A DNA stretch of 64,000 nucleotides, from assembly GCF_009856295.1 (NCBI RefSeq), contig NZ_WMEU01000001.1, forward strand, positions 1,178,001-1,242,000. Direction: 5' to 3'. How positions within the stretch are numbered: position 1 is the stretch's first letter; each line of letters begins with the position of its first letter. Position numbers and translations under genes: made by a program. Below the pieces are notes generated by a model. The model was not told the origin of the DNA. It made no database searches and saw nothing but the letters and a program-made list of their open reading frames with translations. This stretch comes from Pontibacillus yanchengensis (GTDB lineage Bacteria; Bacillota; Bacilli; Bacillales; BH030062). This document shows positions 37,066-43,925 of this stretch, in pieces.

Positions 37066-37500
37066 TTGAATTTAGGTTTTCAAGATTATATCAGTATTAA
37101 GCTCCACAAAACAGACTTAAATCTCACTAATGAAATTAAATCCAGACTAGAACCATACAACCTAGCTCCTGAACAAAACTTAATTATGATGCTACTTTGG
37201 GAAGAGGATGGATTAACCCAGAACCAGTTAGCCCAAAAACTGAACAAAGATAAAACAAATGTAGCTAGAATGGCTTCTAATCTTGAAAAAAAAGGGTTCA
37301 TTACAAGAAGTCTTTATGAAGAAGATCGTCGTTCTCTCAAATTATACCTTACCGAAAATGGTAAACAATTAGGAGACGAGGTTATACCGATTGCGGAACA
37401 ATTTAATGACGTCGTATGTGATGGTATATCCAATGACGAACTCATGGAACTTGAAAGAATCCTTAACAAGATGAATAAGAATGTTGACCAACACAAATAG
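37066..37500 (+). CDS. MarR family transcriptional regulator
   Basis: 144 residues from TTG 37066, chosen because GGAGGT lies 7 nt upstream. A winged-helix MarR repressor: LAPEQNLIMMLLWEEDGLTQNQLAQKLNKDKTNVARMASNLEKKGFI holds the DNA-binding helices and the wing includes EEDRRSLKLYLTENG. There is no conserved redox cysteine near the N-terminus; the only Cys is in the C-terminal dimer helix region (DVVCDGIS). Shared AGTTG/CAACT operators before this gene, the azoreductase gene behind it and the pirin gene suggest it controls all three, probably in response to electrophiles or quinones, as MhqR does. Confidence 0.88.
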   Translation: MNLGFQDYISIKLHKTDLNLTNEIKSRLEPYNLAPEQNLIMMLLWEEDGLTQNQLAQKLNKDKTNVARMASNLEKKGFITRSLYEEDRRSLKLYLTENGKQLGDEVIPIAEQFNDVVCDGISNDELMELERILNKMNKNVDQHK

Positions 37501-37519
37501 ACATTCTTATCGTTATTAT

Positions 37520-37564
37520 AGTTGCTACAACAACTTTTTTGCACTTCAAGTTGCTATAACAACT
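37520..37564 (+). promoter_or_regulatory. Two AGTTG-N6-CAACT operators before the azoreductase gene
   Basis: AGTTGCTACAACAACT (37520-37535) and AGTTGCTATAACAACT (37549-37564) are 29 bp apart. A -10-like TATAAC lies inside the second, so a bound repressor would block the promoter. Confidence 0.7.
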
Positions 37565-37591
37565 AACTTACGATATATGGAGGAATAAATC

Positions 37592-38218
37592 ATGACAAAA
37601 GTTTTATTTATCAAAGCAAATTCCCGCCCCATCGAGCAATCTGTAAGCGTTAAGCTTTATCATACGTTTTTAGAGCAATATAAAGAAGCTCATCCTGATC
37701 ATCAAATAGAACAATTAGATTTATTTGAGGAGAACTTACCTTATTACGATACAGACAAAATTAATGGTATGTTCAAGCTTTCAAAAGGGATGGAGCTAAC
37801 CCCATCTGAAAAAGAAGCCACTGAAGTAGTTAATGGGTATCTAAATCAATTCCTTGAAGCAGATAAAGTGGTATTTGCTTTCCCATTATGGAATTTCACG
37901 ATCCCTGCCGTGCTTCATACCTATTTTGATTACTTGGCTCAAGCTGGAAAGACCTTCTATTACACAGAAGAAGGACCTGTGGGATTATTACCAGATAAAA
38001 AAGTCTTACTCTTGAACGCAAGAGGCGGCGTTTATTCAGAAGGATCGGCTCAGTCAGCTGAAATGGCCGTAAACTATGTAGAAAATATTCTTCGCTTCTG
38101 GGGCGTTGAAGATATTACAACGGTAGTGGTGGAAGGCCACAATCAATACCCTCACAAAGCAGAAGCAATTGTTGAAGATGGATTAGAAAAAGCTTCTATG
38201 GCTGCAACAACTTTTTAA
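37592..38218 (+). CDS. azoR: FMN-dependent NADH-azoreductase
   Basis: 208 residues, the normal size for AzoR. A flavodoxin-like fold enzyme that reduces quinones and azo compounds by two-electron transfer. Seen: KVLFIKANSRP at the phosphate end, VFAFPLWNFTIPAVLHTYFDYLAQAGKTF (the FMN-contacting PxWNF block) and LLLNARGGVYSEG. It follows the MarR gene by 91 bp with its own operators between, and has GGAGG before the ATG. By analogy with azoR genes under MhqR or YodB in B. subtilis, it likely detoxifies quinones. Confidence 0.93.
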   Translation: MTKVLFIKANSRPIEQSVSVKLYHTFLEQYKEAHPDHQIEQLDLFEENLPYYDTDKINGMFKLSKGMELTPSEKEATEVVNGYLNQFLEADKVVFAFPLWNFTIPAVLHTYFDYLAQAGKTFYYTEEGPVGLLPDKKVLLLNARGGVYSEGSAQSAEMAVNYVENILRFWGVEDITTVVVEGHNQYPHKAEAIVEDGLEKASMAATTF

Positions 38219-38228
38219 AAGTAATCAG

Positions 38229-38256
38229 GAAAGCTCAGAGTTATCTGAGCTTTTTT
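38229..38256 (+). terminator. Terminator of azoR
   Basis: AAAGCTCAG, 6-nt loop, CTGAGCTTT with T6. Confidence 0.88.
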
Positions 38257-38259
38257 CTA

Positions 38260-38481
38260 TTATTGCTTTTCCTTCTCCATAAGTGATACTCGATAAGGAT
38301 TTACTTCACCAGTCATAACGCCTTCCTCAACAAAAGGATCACTTTCCATAACCCTGTTAACCATACCCTCCGATTCAGCACGAAAGACGACTATTCCAAA
38401 TGCACCATCCAGGCAAGGGCCTGCCTTAATCAAGTTTCCTTCAGATAACATTCCGTTTAGATATTTAAAGTGTCGATCCAT
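38260..38481 (-). CDS. Short YciI-like protein
   Basis: 73 residues. HFKYLNGMLSEGNLIKAGPCLDGAFGIVVF and DPFVEEGVM match the second half of YciI-type dimeric alpha-beta barrel proteins. The usual first beta strand (about 15-20 residues before the His-x-x-Tyr-Leu helix) is absent: an in-frame TAA lies just before the ATG. The ribosome site GGGAG is present. So this is either a short family variant or an N-truncated gene. YciI proteins have no agreed function. Convergent with azoR. Confidence 0.65.
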   Translation of the reverse strand: MDRHFKYLNGMLSEGNLIKAGPCLDGAFGIVVFRAESEGMVNRVMESDPFVEEGVMTGEVNPYRVSLMEKEKQ

Positions 38482-38611
38482 AATTTAAATCTCCCTTCTA
38501 ATAAACTACTTTAGTTACATTGTTTTCTAGAGTTAGTTCTATATTTATGTAAGAATCCCTTTTATCCTAGTTTTTTATTACCCATGTATATTTTCCTTTC
38601 TTTGAAGATGC

Positions 38612-38649
38612 AAAAAACGCATGTGATTTCTAGTACGAAACCACATGCG
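38612..38649 (-). terminator. Terminator of the pirin gene
   Basis: CGCATGTG and CACATGCG with inner pairing (GGTTTC/GAAATC) and a T6 run on the minus strand. Confidence 0.88.
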
Positions 38650-38684
38650 ACATACGTTCTCGCTTATTTGATTAATAGATCCTC

Positions 38685-39569
38685 TTATTGAGAGGAAGGT
38701 CCAAATTTTCCTTGCTGGAAATCTTGAATTGTTTGCTTGATTTCTTCCATTGACCGCATCACAAATGGTCCATGTTGAACTATTTCTTCTTTGATTGGTA
38801 CTCCAGAATAGACCAACACTCTTGTTCGACGACTCTTGGCATCTAGCTGGATTTCACTTGTTTTCGTTTCATTGCCATTCTCGTCATATGTTAATGTAGC
38901 TACTCCATGTTTTTTCAGATGAACCGGCTCCATTTCACCTATACCTACTTCTCCTGATAATACATAGAGAAACGCGTTATGATTTTCTGGTAACTGATGC
39001 GTGTAGGAGGCCCCTTCAATTAATGAAATCTCCGTGAGAGTAATTGGAACAAGTGACTCTAATGGTCCTTTTTCTCCAGCAATATCACCAGAATAGACTT
39101 TAACAGACCCACCATCGACCGTTACTTCTGGTACGTTTTCTAGATACACATTTTGATATTTCGTCTCTGTATTCCTTAAATGACTCGGTAAGTTCAACCA
39201 CAACTGAAGCGTGTGAGCGATGTCATCCTCTACACCTTCTTCCGCATGTCTAGCAGCCCAGCCAGCATTCATATATTGCACATCACCTGGGTGGAGAACA
39301 TCTTTTCCTCCCCCATTATCCACATGTTCCAGTCTTCCATCAATCACATACGTAATGGTTTGAAAGCCTCGATGAGGGTGATCAGAAAACGTGCCTCGCT
39401 TGAACCAATCCTCAGCCATTAAAATAAATGGATCAAACTCTCTCCAGCGATCTGCAGGCAAAACCCATCCTTTTTGGATAGCAGGAAAACGCTGTTCACT
39501 ATACTCTACATACCAATGATCCTTTACACTTCGTTTCAAAGGTTCTTGGTTTTCATATTCTTGTGCCAT
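38685..39569 (-). CDS. Pirin family protein
   Basis: 294 residues, two cupin domains. The N-terminal metal-binding cupin shows FSDHPHRGFQTITYVIDGRLEHVDNGG with the two His and Glu metal ligands; the C-terminal cupin is LPENHNAFLYVLSGEVGIG. Bacterial pirins often have quercetinase activity or act as redox-responsive partners. The gene carries the same operator sequence as the MarR and azoreductase genes, so it probably belongs to their electrophile-response set; quercetinase-type detoxification would fit. GGAGTGAAC lies before the ATG. Confidence 0.9.
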   Translation of the reverse strand: MAQEYENQEPLKRSVKDHWYVEYSEQRFPAIQKGWVLPADRWREFDPFILMAEDWFKRGTFSDHPHRGFQTITYVIDGRLEHVDNGGGKDVLHPGDVQYMNAGWAARHAEEGVEDDIAHTLQLWLNLPSHLRNTETKYQNVYLENVPEVTVDGGSVKVYSGDIAGEKGPLESLVPITLTEISLIEGASYTHQLPENHNAFLYVLSGEVGIGEMEPVHLKKHGVATLTYDENGNETKTSEIQLDAKSRRTRVLVYSGVPIKEEIVQHGPFVMRSMEEIKQTIQDFQQGKFGPSSQ

Positions 39570-39664
39570 GTTGATGTGTGTTCACTCCTTTAGTTACTAG
39601 GGATTAATTATTTTAACAATCAGAACAGTTTTTCATCCTACACGAATAACCTTTTTCCTACATT

Positions 39665-39707
39665 AGTTGTCACATCAACTATTTAAAGATAGTTGCTACA
39701 CATACTA
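39665..39707 (-). promoter_or_regulatory. MarR operators before the pirin gene
   Basis: AGTTGTCACATCAACT (39665-39680) plus GTTGCTACACATACTA (39692-39707), whose complement is exactly the 16 bases found before the MarR gene at 37028-37043. Both copies have the same orientation relative to their gene. Confidence 0.7.
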
Positions 39708-39854
39708 ATTTACATTTGTAATTTTTACCTGTCAAAACATTCGCTTTTATTATACGAATCTATACCAATCATCTATCAAGCTATATTAAAAACTCGTATG
39801 TAAGACAATCTCCTGAATACATATAAAGTAAACATGTACGCAAAGGAGACTCTT

Positions 39855-40451
39855 ATGAAAGCCCTTTTAAAGAAAGGCCTCATCATCTTATTTGGAAGCT
39901 CCCTTTTGGCGATTGGTATTAATTTTTTCTTAGCACCTTATCATGTATTAGATGGTGGGGTAATAGGAATTGGTTTAATCGCAAATTATTTATGGGGCAT
40001 GGAAGCTGGACTAGCTATCATCATCTGTAGTATTCCGATCTTCACCCTCGCCTGGTTTCATTATCGGTATTACTTCTATAATAGTTTACATGGACTCTTG
40101 ATCTCATCTCTATTTATTGATTTATTTAACGGATTAAGACTACATCACCTTGCATTAGATCCTGCACTTAGTTCCATGATTGGTGGGGTTTTTGTTGGTG
40201 GTGGTATCGGATTCATGCTTCGACATGGGACGAGCACAGGTGGGACGGACTTGCTAGCACAAATGATTGCAGATTTATTCAAAATCAATGTCGGTGCAGT
40301 CATTTTTGTCATCGATCTTGCAGTCATCTTACTAGGAGGATATCTCTTCTCCACTCAAACGCTTCTTCTCTCATCCATGACGATTTTGTGTGTAGCTGCG
40401 GTTACCATGCTCTGTACCTCGCATCCATCATTAGGTGAAGCAAAAAGCTAA
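39855..40451 (+). CDS. Short YitT-type membrane protein (no DUF2179 domain)
   Basis: 198 residues from ATG 39855 (AAAGGAG 7 nt before). Five or six membrane helices with GGVIGIGLIANYLWG, GGGIGFMLRHGTSTGGTDLLAQMI and a last helix ending in TMLCTSHPSLGEAKS. Same DUF161 core as the gene at 1318-2163 but it stops where the soluble DUF2179 domain would begin. That short form is known for several Bacillaceae paralogues, so it need not be a truncation. Its substrate is unknown. Divergent from the pirin gene. Confidence 0.85.
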   Translation: MKALLKKGLIILFGSSLLAIGINFFLAPYHVLDGGVIGIGLIANYLWGMEAGLAIIICSIPIFTLAWFHYRYYFYNSLHGLLISSLFIDLFNGLRLHHLALDPALSSMIGGVFVGGGIGFMLRHGTSTGGTDLLAQMIADLFKINVGAVIFVIDLAVILLGGYLFSTQTLLLSSMTILCVAAVTMLCTSHPSLGEAKS

Positions 40452-40460
40452 AGAAATGGG

Positions 40461-40600
40461 TAAGCGCCCTGATAGCGACGTATGAGCTAGACTGAGCCGT
40501 AGGAGATAAAGGAAACACGGAAACATGAGTGATTCAATGTTGACTTATCGTACAGAGGCGAGGGAAGCACACTAGTCGCTGGGCGCTGGAGCTAGACACG
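40461..40600. repeat. Dispersed repeat with AGCGCCC / GGGCGCT ends, copy A
   Basis: Begins AAGCGCCCTGATAGCGACGT and ends CTAGTCGCTGGGCGCTGGAG, so the ends pair as an imperfect inverted repeat. The inside includes GAGATAAAGGAAACACG. A diverged second copy lies at 56446-56616 with the same ends and inner block. Non-coding, between convergent genes. Confidence 0.8.
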
Positions 40601-40631
40601 TAAGCGCCAGAATTTATTCTTTCTTTTCAGC

Positions 40632-40670
40632 TAATAAAAGCCGCACTGAGTGATATCCCCCCTTGCGGCT
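40632..40670 (-). terminator. Terminator of the SDR gene
   Basis: AGCCGCA and TGCGGCT with an 18-nt loop, and TTTTATT following on the minus strand. Confidence 0.7.
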
Positions 40671-40677
40671 CTTAAGA

Positions 40678-41475
40678 TTATAATGCTTTCACATAGCCTC
40701 CATCGACCACTAACGTTTCACCGGTCACGTACGTATTGGCAAATGAAGCTAAATAAACAGCTGTCTTTGCAAATTCTTCTGGCTCACCATAACGCCCCAT
40801 TGGAATCTGGGTTTCTGCTTCTGCCTTGACTTCTTCACTGGATAATCCTCTTCTTGTGGCTTGTTTTTTATCCAATTCTTCTACACGCTCTGTTCCAATT
40901 CTTCCTGGTCCAATCGTATTTACTAAAATATTATCTTTAGCGTACTCATTGGCAAGGCTTTTTGATAATCCTGCTATTCCTGTACGAAATGTGTTGGAAA
41001 GAATAAGCCCATCGATAGGTTGCTTTATGGAAGAGGAAGCTATATTCAAAATACGCCCTCCTCCTGCATCTTGCATTTGCGGAATTGCTAATCGAGATGC
41101 TCTAATAAAGCTAAGTAAGTTTAATTCAAATGCCTGCTGCCAATCTTCATCTTTGAATTGCATAAAAGAACCTGCAGGAGGTCCTCCAGCGTTATTGATT
41201 AGTACATCAACACCCCCTAGTTTATCAGAGGCCGCTTCAAACAATTCCTCTATTGCTTTTGCACTAGTTAGATCACATACATGTGTGTGTGGAGCTGATC
41301 CATCTCCGCCTACTTCTTGCTTTATTTCCTGTGCGGCTGAGAATAAATTTTCGGGATCTCGACTAGAGATGAGCACTTCCGCTCCCTCTTTTACAAATTC
41401 CGTTGCTATCGCCTTCCCTAATCCTTTACTAGCTGCTAACAAAATAACCCGCTTCCCTTGTAGTCCTAAATCCAT
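40678..41475 (-). CDS. SDR family protein lacking the Tyr-x-x-x-Lys pair
   Basis: 265 residues. A 3-oxoacyl-ACP-reductase-like SDR: VILLAASKGLGKAIATEF, LINNAGGPPAGSF and VDGGYVKAL are normal. At the active site, after the Ser in ILNIASSSIKQP, the expected YSASK-type motif reads LILSNTFRTGIAGLSKSLA, so the catalytic Tyr and Lys are not in their usual places. I recall a recognised Bacillus sub-group with this LSNxxR pattern; its reaction is unclear. It is downstream of the c-di-GMP riboswitch region but separated by a strong terminator. Confidence 0.85.
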   Translation of the reverse strand: MDLGLQGKRVILLAASKGLGKAIATEFVKEGAEVLISSRDPENLFSAAQEIKQEVGGDGSAPHTHVCDLTSAKAIEELFEAASDKLGGVDVLINNAGGPPAGSFMQFKDEDWQQAFELNLLSFIRASRLAIPQMQDAGGGRILNIASSSIKQPIDGLILSNTFRTGIAGLSKSLANEYAKDNILVNTIGPGRIGTERVEELDKKQATRRGLSSEEVKAEAETQIPMGRYGEPEEFAKTAVYLASFANTYVTGETLVVDGGYVKAL

Positions 41476-41570
41476 CTAAAACCCTCCAATTGTAAAACCT
41501 AGTTTCATTGTACTGAAAACCACCTAGCAGAATCCAGTGGGACGAGGAACCTGTCCCTTCGTCCCAAAGC

Positions 41571-41602
41571 AAAAAAAGAGCCTTACGCATGATGCGTAAG
41601 GC
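41571..41602 (-). terminator. Strong terminator ending the riboswitch transcript
   Basis: Perfect 11-bp stem GCCTTACGCAT with ATGCGTAAGGC, one-base loop in the simple drawing, followed on the minus strand by CTC-free T7 (41571-41577). It closes the ~500-nt unit that starts near 42060. A further hairpin (TGGGACGA with TCGTCCCA, 41538-41567) sits just beyond. Confidence 0.85.
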
Positions 41603-41770
41603 CGTCTATTTTGTATAAGGGGAAAATCACTCAAAACTCAACTGCTTGTGTTCTTACAATAAACTAAAAACGTAAGGATGTACGCTAAAATAGAGGATGT
41701 CCTTCAAAAGGACAAGGTACGACGTGTCTAGGCAAGGTCTTATGTCAGAATAGAATGGTGAGGGAACTAA

Positions 41771-41863
41771 TCATGCTAGTCTATCCCTAAAAATGGTCGT
41801 AAAAAGGAATAGATTCATGTAGGTTCGAGTAGTGCAGCTACTACTGGTCACCTCCTCCTGCAT
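41771..41863 (-). CDS. 30-codon ORF directly behind the riboswitch terminator
   Basis: ATG 41863 follows the riboswitch T-run at once; the reading MQEEVTSSSCTTRTY then MNLFLFTTIFRDRLA ends at TGA 41771. A perfect anti-16S match AGGAGGTGA lies inside the ORF at codons 3-6, so GTG 41851 or the inner ATG 41818 are other possible starts, though spacing suits none well. No family is recognised. The rest of the transcript (41603-41770) has no ORF above 20 codons. It could be a peptide, a remnant, or nothing. Confidence 0.25.
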   Translation of the reverse strand: MQEEVTSSSCTTRTYMNLFLFTTIFRDRLA

Positions 41864-42021
41864 AAAAAATAACCCTGCCTTCGACTACCGAAAGTGGGTT
41901 AGATCATAAAATGCACCCGCAATCTTTCGGTAACTGGCTGGCGTAGATTCATGCGTGGCAACATGATCCGTAGCCCCTATAGCTTTGCGTCACTGATTTT
42001 CATCAGGTTTGCCTTTATCGA
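41864..42021 (-). ncRNA. c-di-GMP-I (GEMM) riboswitch with terminator platform
   Basis: On the minus strand the aptamer spans 42021-41927. The conserved blocks GGCAAACC, GAAA loop, GTGACGCAAAGCTAT, GTTGCCA and GTTACCGA are all present and in order; the P1 stem is TCGATAA with TTACCGA. The platform has a terminator, TAACCC/GGGTTA with inner CTTTCG/CGAAG and T6 (41864-41901), and an exclusive alternative, ACCGAAAG (41924-41931) with CTTTCGGT (41887-41894), that uses part of P1. Binding of c-di-GMP should favour termination, an OFF switch. A weak promoter TAGACA-17-TAGATA is at 42062-42090. A hairpin (AGATTCAAC/GTTGAATCT) precedes the aptamer. Confidence 0.92.
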
Positions 42022-42213
42022 GATTCAACAGATGTGCTATGAACTTGACGTTGAATCTGATTATCTATATTATACATCGATAATTGTCTAGTTGGGTATC
42101 ATTCATAGTTCTTATTTTTTGTATAGAAATATTTTCCTATTTTATATATTTCCAGAAATTTTATAGGTATATATAACTAAAAATGCTTTTTTATAGGCAA
42201 TTCAGCTGAACAC

Positions 42214-42717
42214 CTACTTTGCCAACATAACCTCTATTATTCTCTTCTGACCCCAAGGGGCGATAGCAATTTCAACCATCATATCACCCTGATGATTTTC
42301 ATAAGTCTCACCACTATTATCTTCAACATAATATCGACCGATTCCATAGTCTATCTGAAAACCATCGTTTGCTTCAAATTCGTAACGTCCGGTCATTATC
42401 ACTTCGTTCTCTTTTGCATTTTGTTTTTGTAGTGATGCTCTTTGTACCTCAAATATTCCATTGTCATTTGGAACTAAATAAACATAAACCTTATCCCCTC
42501 GTTCCAACTCTCCTTCACTCAATTGACCCTTTGGAATTGTATTTACTTCATAGTTTAATATGACATAGTCGCCATAAAACACATCACTTGGATCAACAGG
42601 TGCTGTTTGAAGTGTTACAGTTTCACCGAAATCTTCCATTACATAATAGGAAACTGCCATTGCTACTAAGTAAAACGCTTGTGCGGCCACGACCACGATA
42701 AATAACCATTTCTTCAT
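42214..42717 (-). CDS. GDYxxLxY domain membrane-anchored protein
   Basis: 167 residues. One N-terminal membrane helix (WLFIVVVAAQAFYLVAMAV), then an outside domain with the naming motif YGDYVILNY near residue 50 and a beta-rich remainder. Proteins of this family are typically encoded next to, or fused with, DUF2157 proteins, as here: its ATG overlaps the DUF2157 stop by 4 nt (ATGA type). Function unknown; a joint envelope role is inferred from the pairing. Confidence 0.88.
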   Translation of the reverse strand: MKKWLFIVVVAAQAFYLVAMAVSYYVMEDFGETVTLQTAPVDPSDVFYGDYVILNYEVNTIPKGQLSEGELERGDKVYVYLVPNDNGIFEVQRASLQKQNAKENEVIMTGRYEFEANDGFQIDYGIGRYYVEDNSGETYENHQGDMMVEIAIAPWGQKRIIEVMLAK

Positions 42718-43925
42718 AACCGATCACCTCTTTCCTCTGCACGACAGAAAGCTCTTCGTCTCCGTTCAAGCAAGTAACCAAGCGTAAATAGCAGCACTCC
42801 TCCAATAAAGAAGAACAACGATTTATCAAGAAAGTCCCATGCTAATTGGAAATAAGCTACAAGGGTACTCACTAAAAACGCAATTGTTCCAATGTTGATC
42901 ATCTCAGCGTCCCCATCTTTATATCCTGTTAGTAACCTACCTAGTGAAAAAATATATAACATAATTAATACCAGAGCACTCTTTAAATCTGGCAATAAAA
43001 AGACAGGCACAAATAGGGCTAAATCTACCAATTCTACTGAAGAATGGGTGGTGATTTTACGATAAATAACCCATCCACCAATTACAATTAATACCAGAAG
43101 AAAGCTAACCTCTAGCTGAATATCTTGTAACACCCATCCGGATTGTAGGGTGAAAACTTGTATGATCCCAATAAGAAACGCTAAAGCTAAGGCAATACGC
43201 TTAAAAGCTTGCACAGGAAAGTCCTTCGATACAATTTCTGAAAGGCTGTATAACAATAACAAGAATGCAAATAGCCAGTAATACGATAAATCTGAAGTTA
43301 GCACGAGCACAAGGCTTTGCAAAAAAAATCCTATTCCATAAAGGGTGGAAATCCATTCCCGTTGATGTTTATAGGTAAAATAGCCTAATCCAATAAGAAA
43401 AAGCAATCCTAGACCGAGATGAAAATCGTGATACGTAAATCCTCCATAGATTTGACCAACCGTAATAATACCAAATGCCAATACTAGCATGACGGCTTCC
43501 TGACTTAAGATAAAGACCGCAATGACTGCAAGAGACCATATAAAGAACGCCGTGGCACTATAGGCCATATAATGATACATCTGACCGGTAAGAATAATTC
43601 CAGCTCCAAACGTAAGAACACCTACAACTAAAAACGTTGCTCCAATCCCTCTTGAGTGCTTTCGGTAAATGCGTTCTCCTACACCGTAAAATCCAATCAT
43701 AGCCACCAAAATAATAACCATTTTTATAGCATTTGTAAGATCGGACCAATTCGAAGCTATGAAGGTTAGAAAACCCAATCCAACAAATAATCCTCCAAAG
43801 GCCATTAACAAGAAACGATGATCATGCTTAGGGTATCTGGATAAAATAGCTGTATATTGTTCAGAAGAAATAATTCCTTCTTTTACCCATTTCTTCGCTT
43901 CTTTTTGAATCTGATCATGTTTCAT
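42714..43925 (-). CDS. DUF2157 polytopic membrane protein
   Basis: 403 residues. A short soluble N-terminal segment (EAKKWVKEGIISSEQYTAILSRY) typical of DUF2157 is followed by about 12 membrane helices (LLMAFGGLFVGLGFLTFIASNWSDL onward). The C-terminus is basic (RRRRAFCRAEERGDRL). It overlaps the DUF418 gene upstream by 11 nt and the GDYxxLxY gene downstream by 4 nt, so the three are translationally coupled and probably act together in the membrane. Function unknown. Confidence 0.88.
   Translation of the reverse strand: MKHDQIQKEAKKWVKEGIISSEQYTAILSRYPKHDHRFLLMAFGGLFVGLGFLTFIASNWSDLTNAIKMVIILVAMIGFYGVGERIYRKHSRGIGATFLVVGVLTFGAGIILTGQMYHYMAYSATAFFIWSLAVIAVFILSQEAVMLVLAFGIITVGQIYGGFTYHDFHLGLGLLFLIGLGYFTYKHQREWISTLYGIGFFLQSLVLVLTSDLSYYWLFAFLLLLYSLSEIVSKDFPVQAFKRIALALAFLIGIIQVFTLQSGWVLQDIQLEVSFLLVLIVIGGWVIYRKITTHSSVELVDLALFVPVFLLPDLKSALVLIMLYIFSLGRLLTGYKDGDAEMINIGTIAFLVSTLVAYFQLAWDFLDKSLFFFIGGVLLFTLGYLLERRRRAFCRAEERGDRL

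Noticed and set aside
40826..41479. 217-codon plus-strand ORF
   Set aside because: Antisense to the SDR gene, whose family motifs are clear; Ser/Pro-rich composition is that of a mirror frame.
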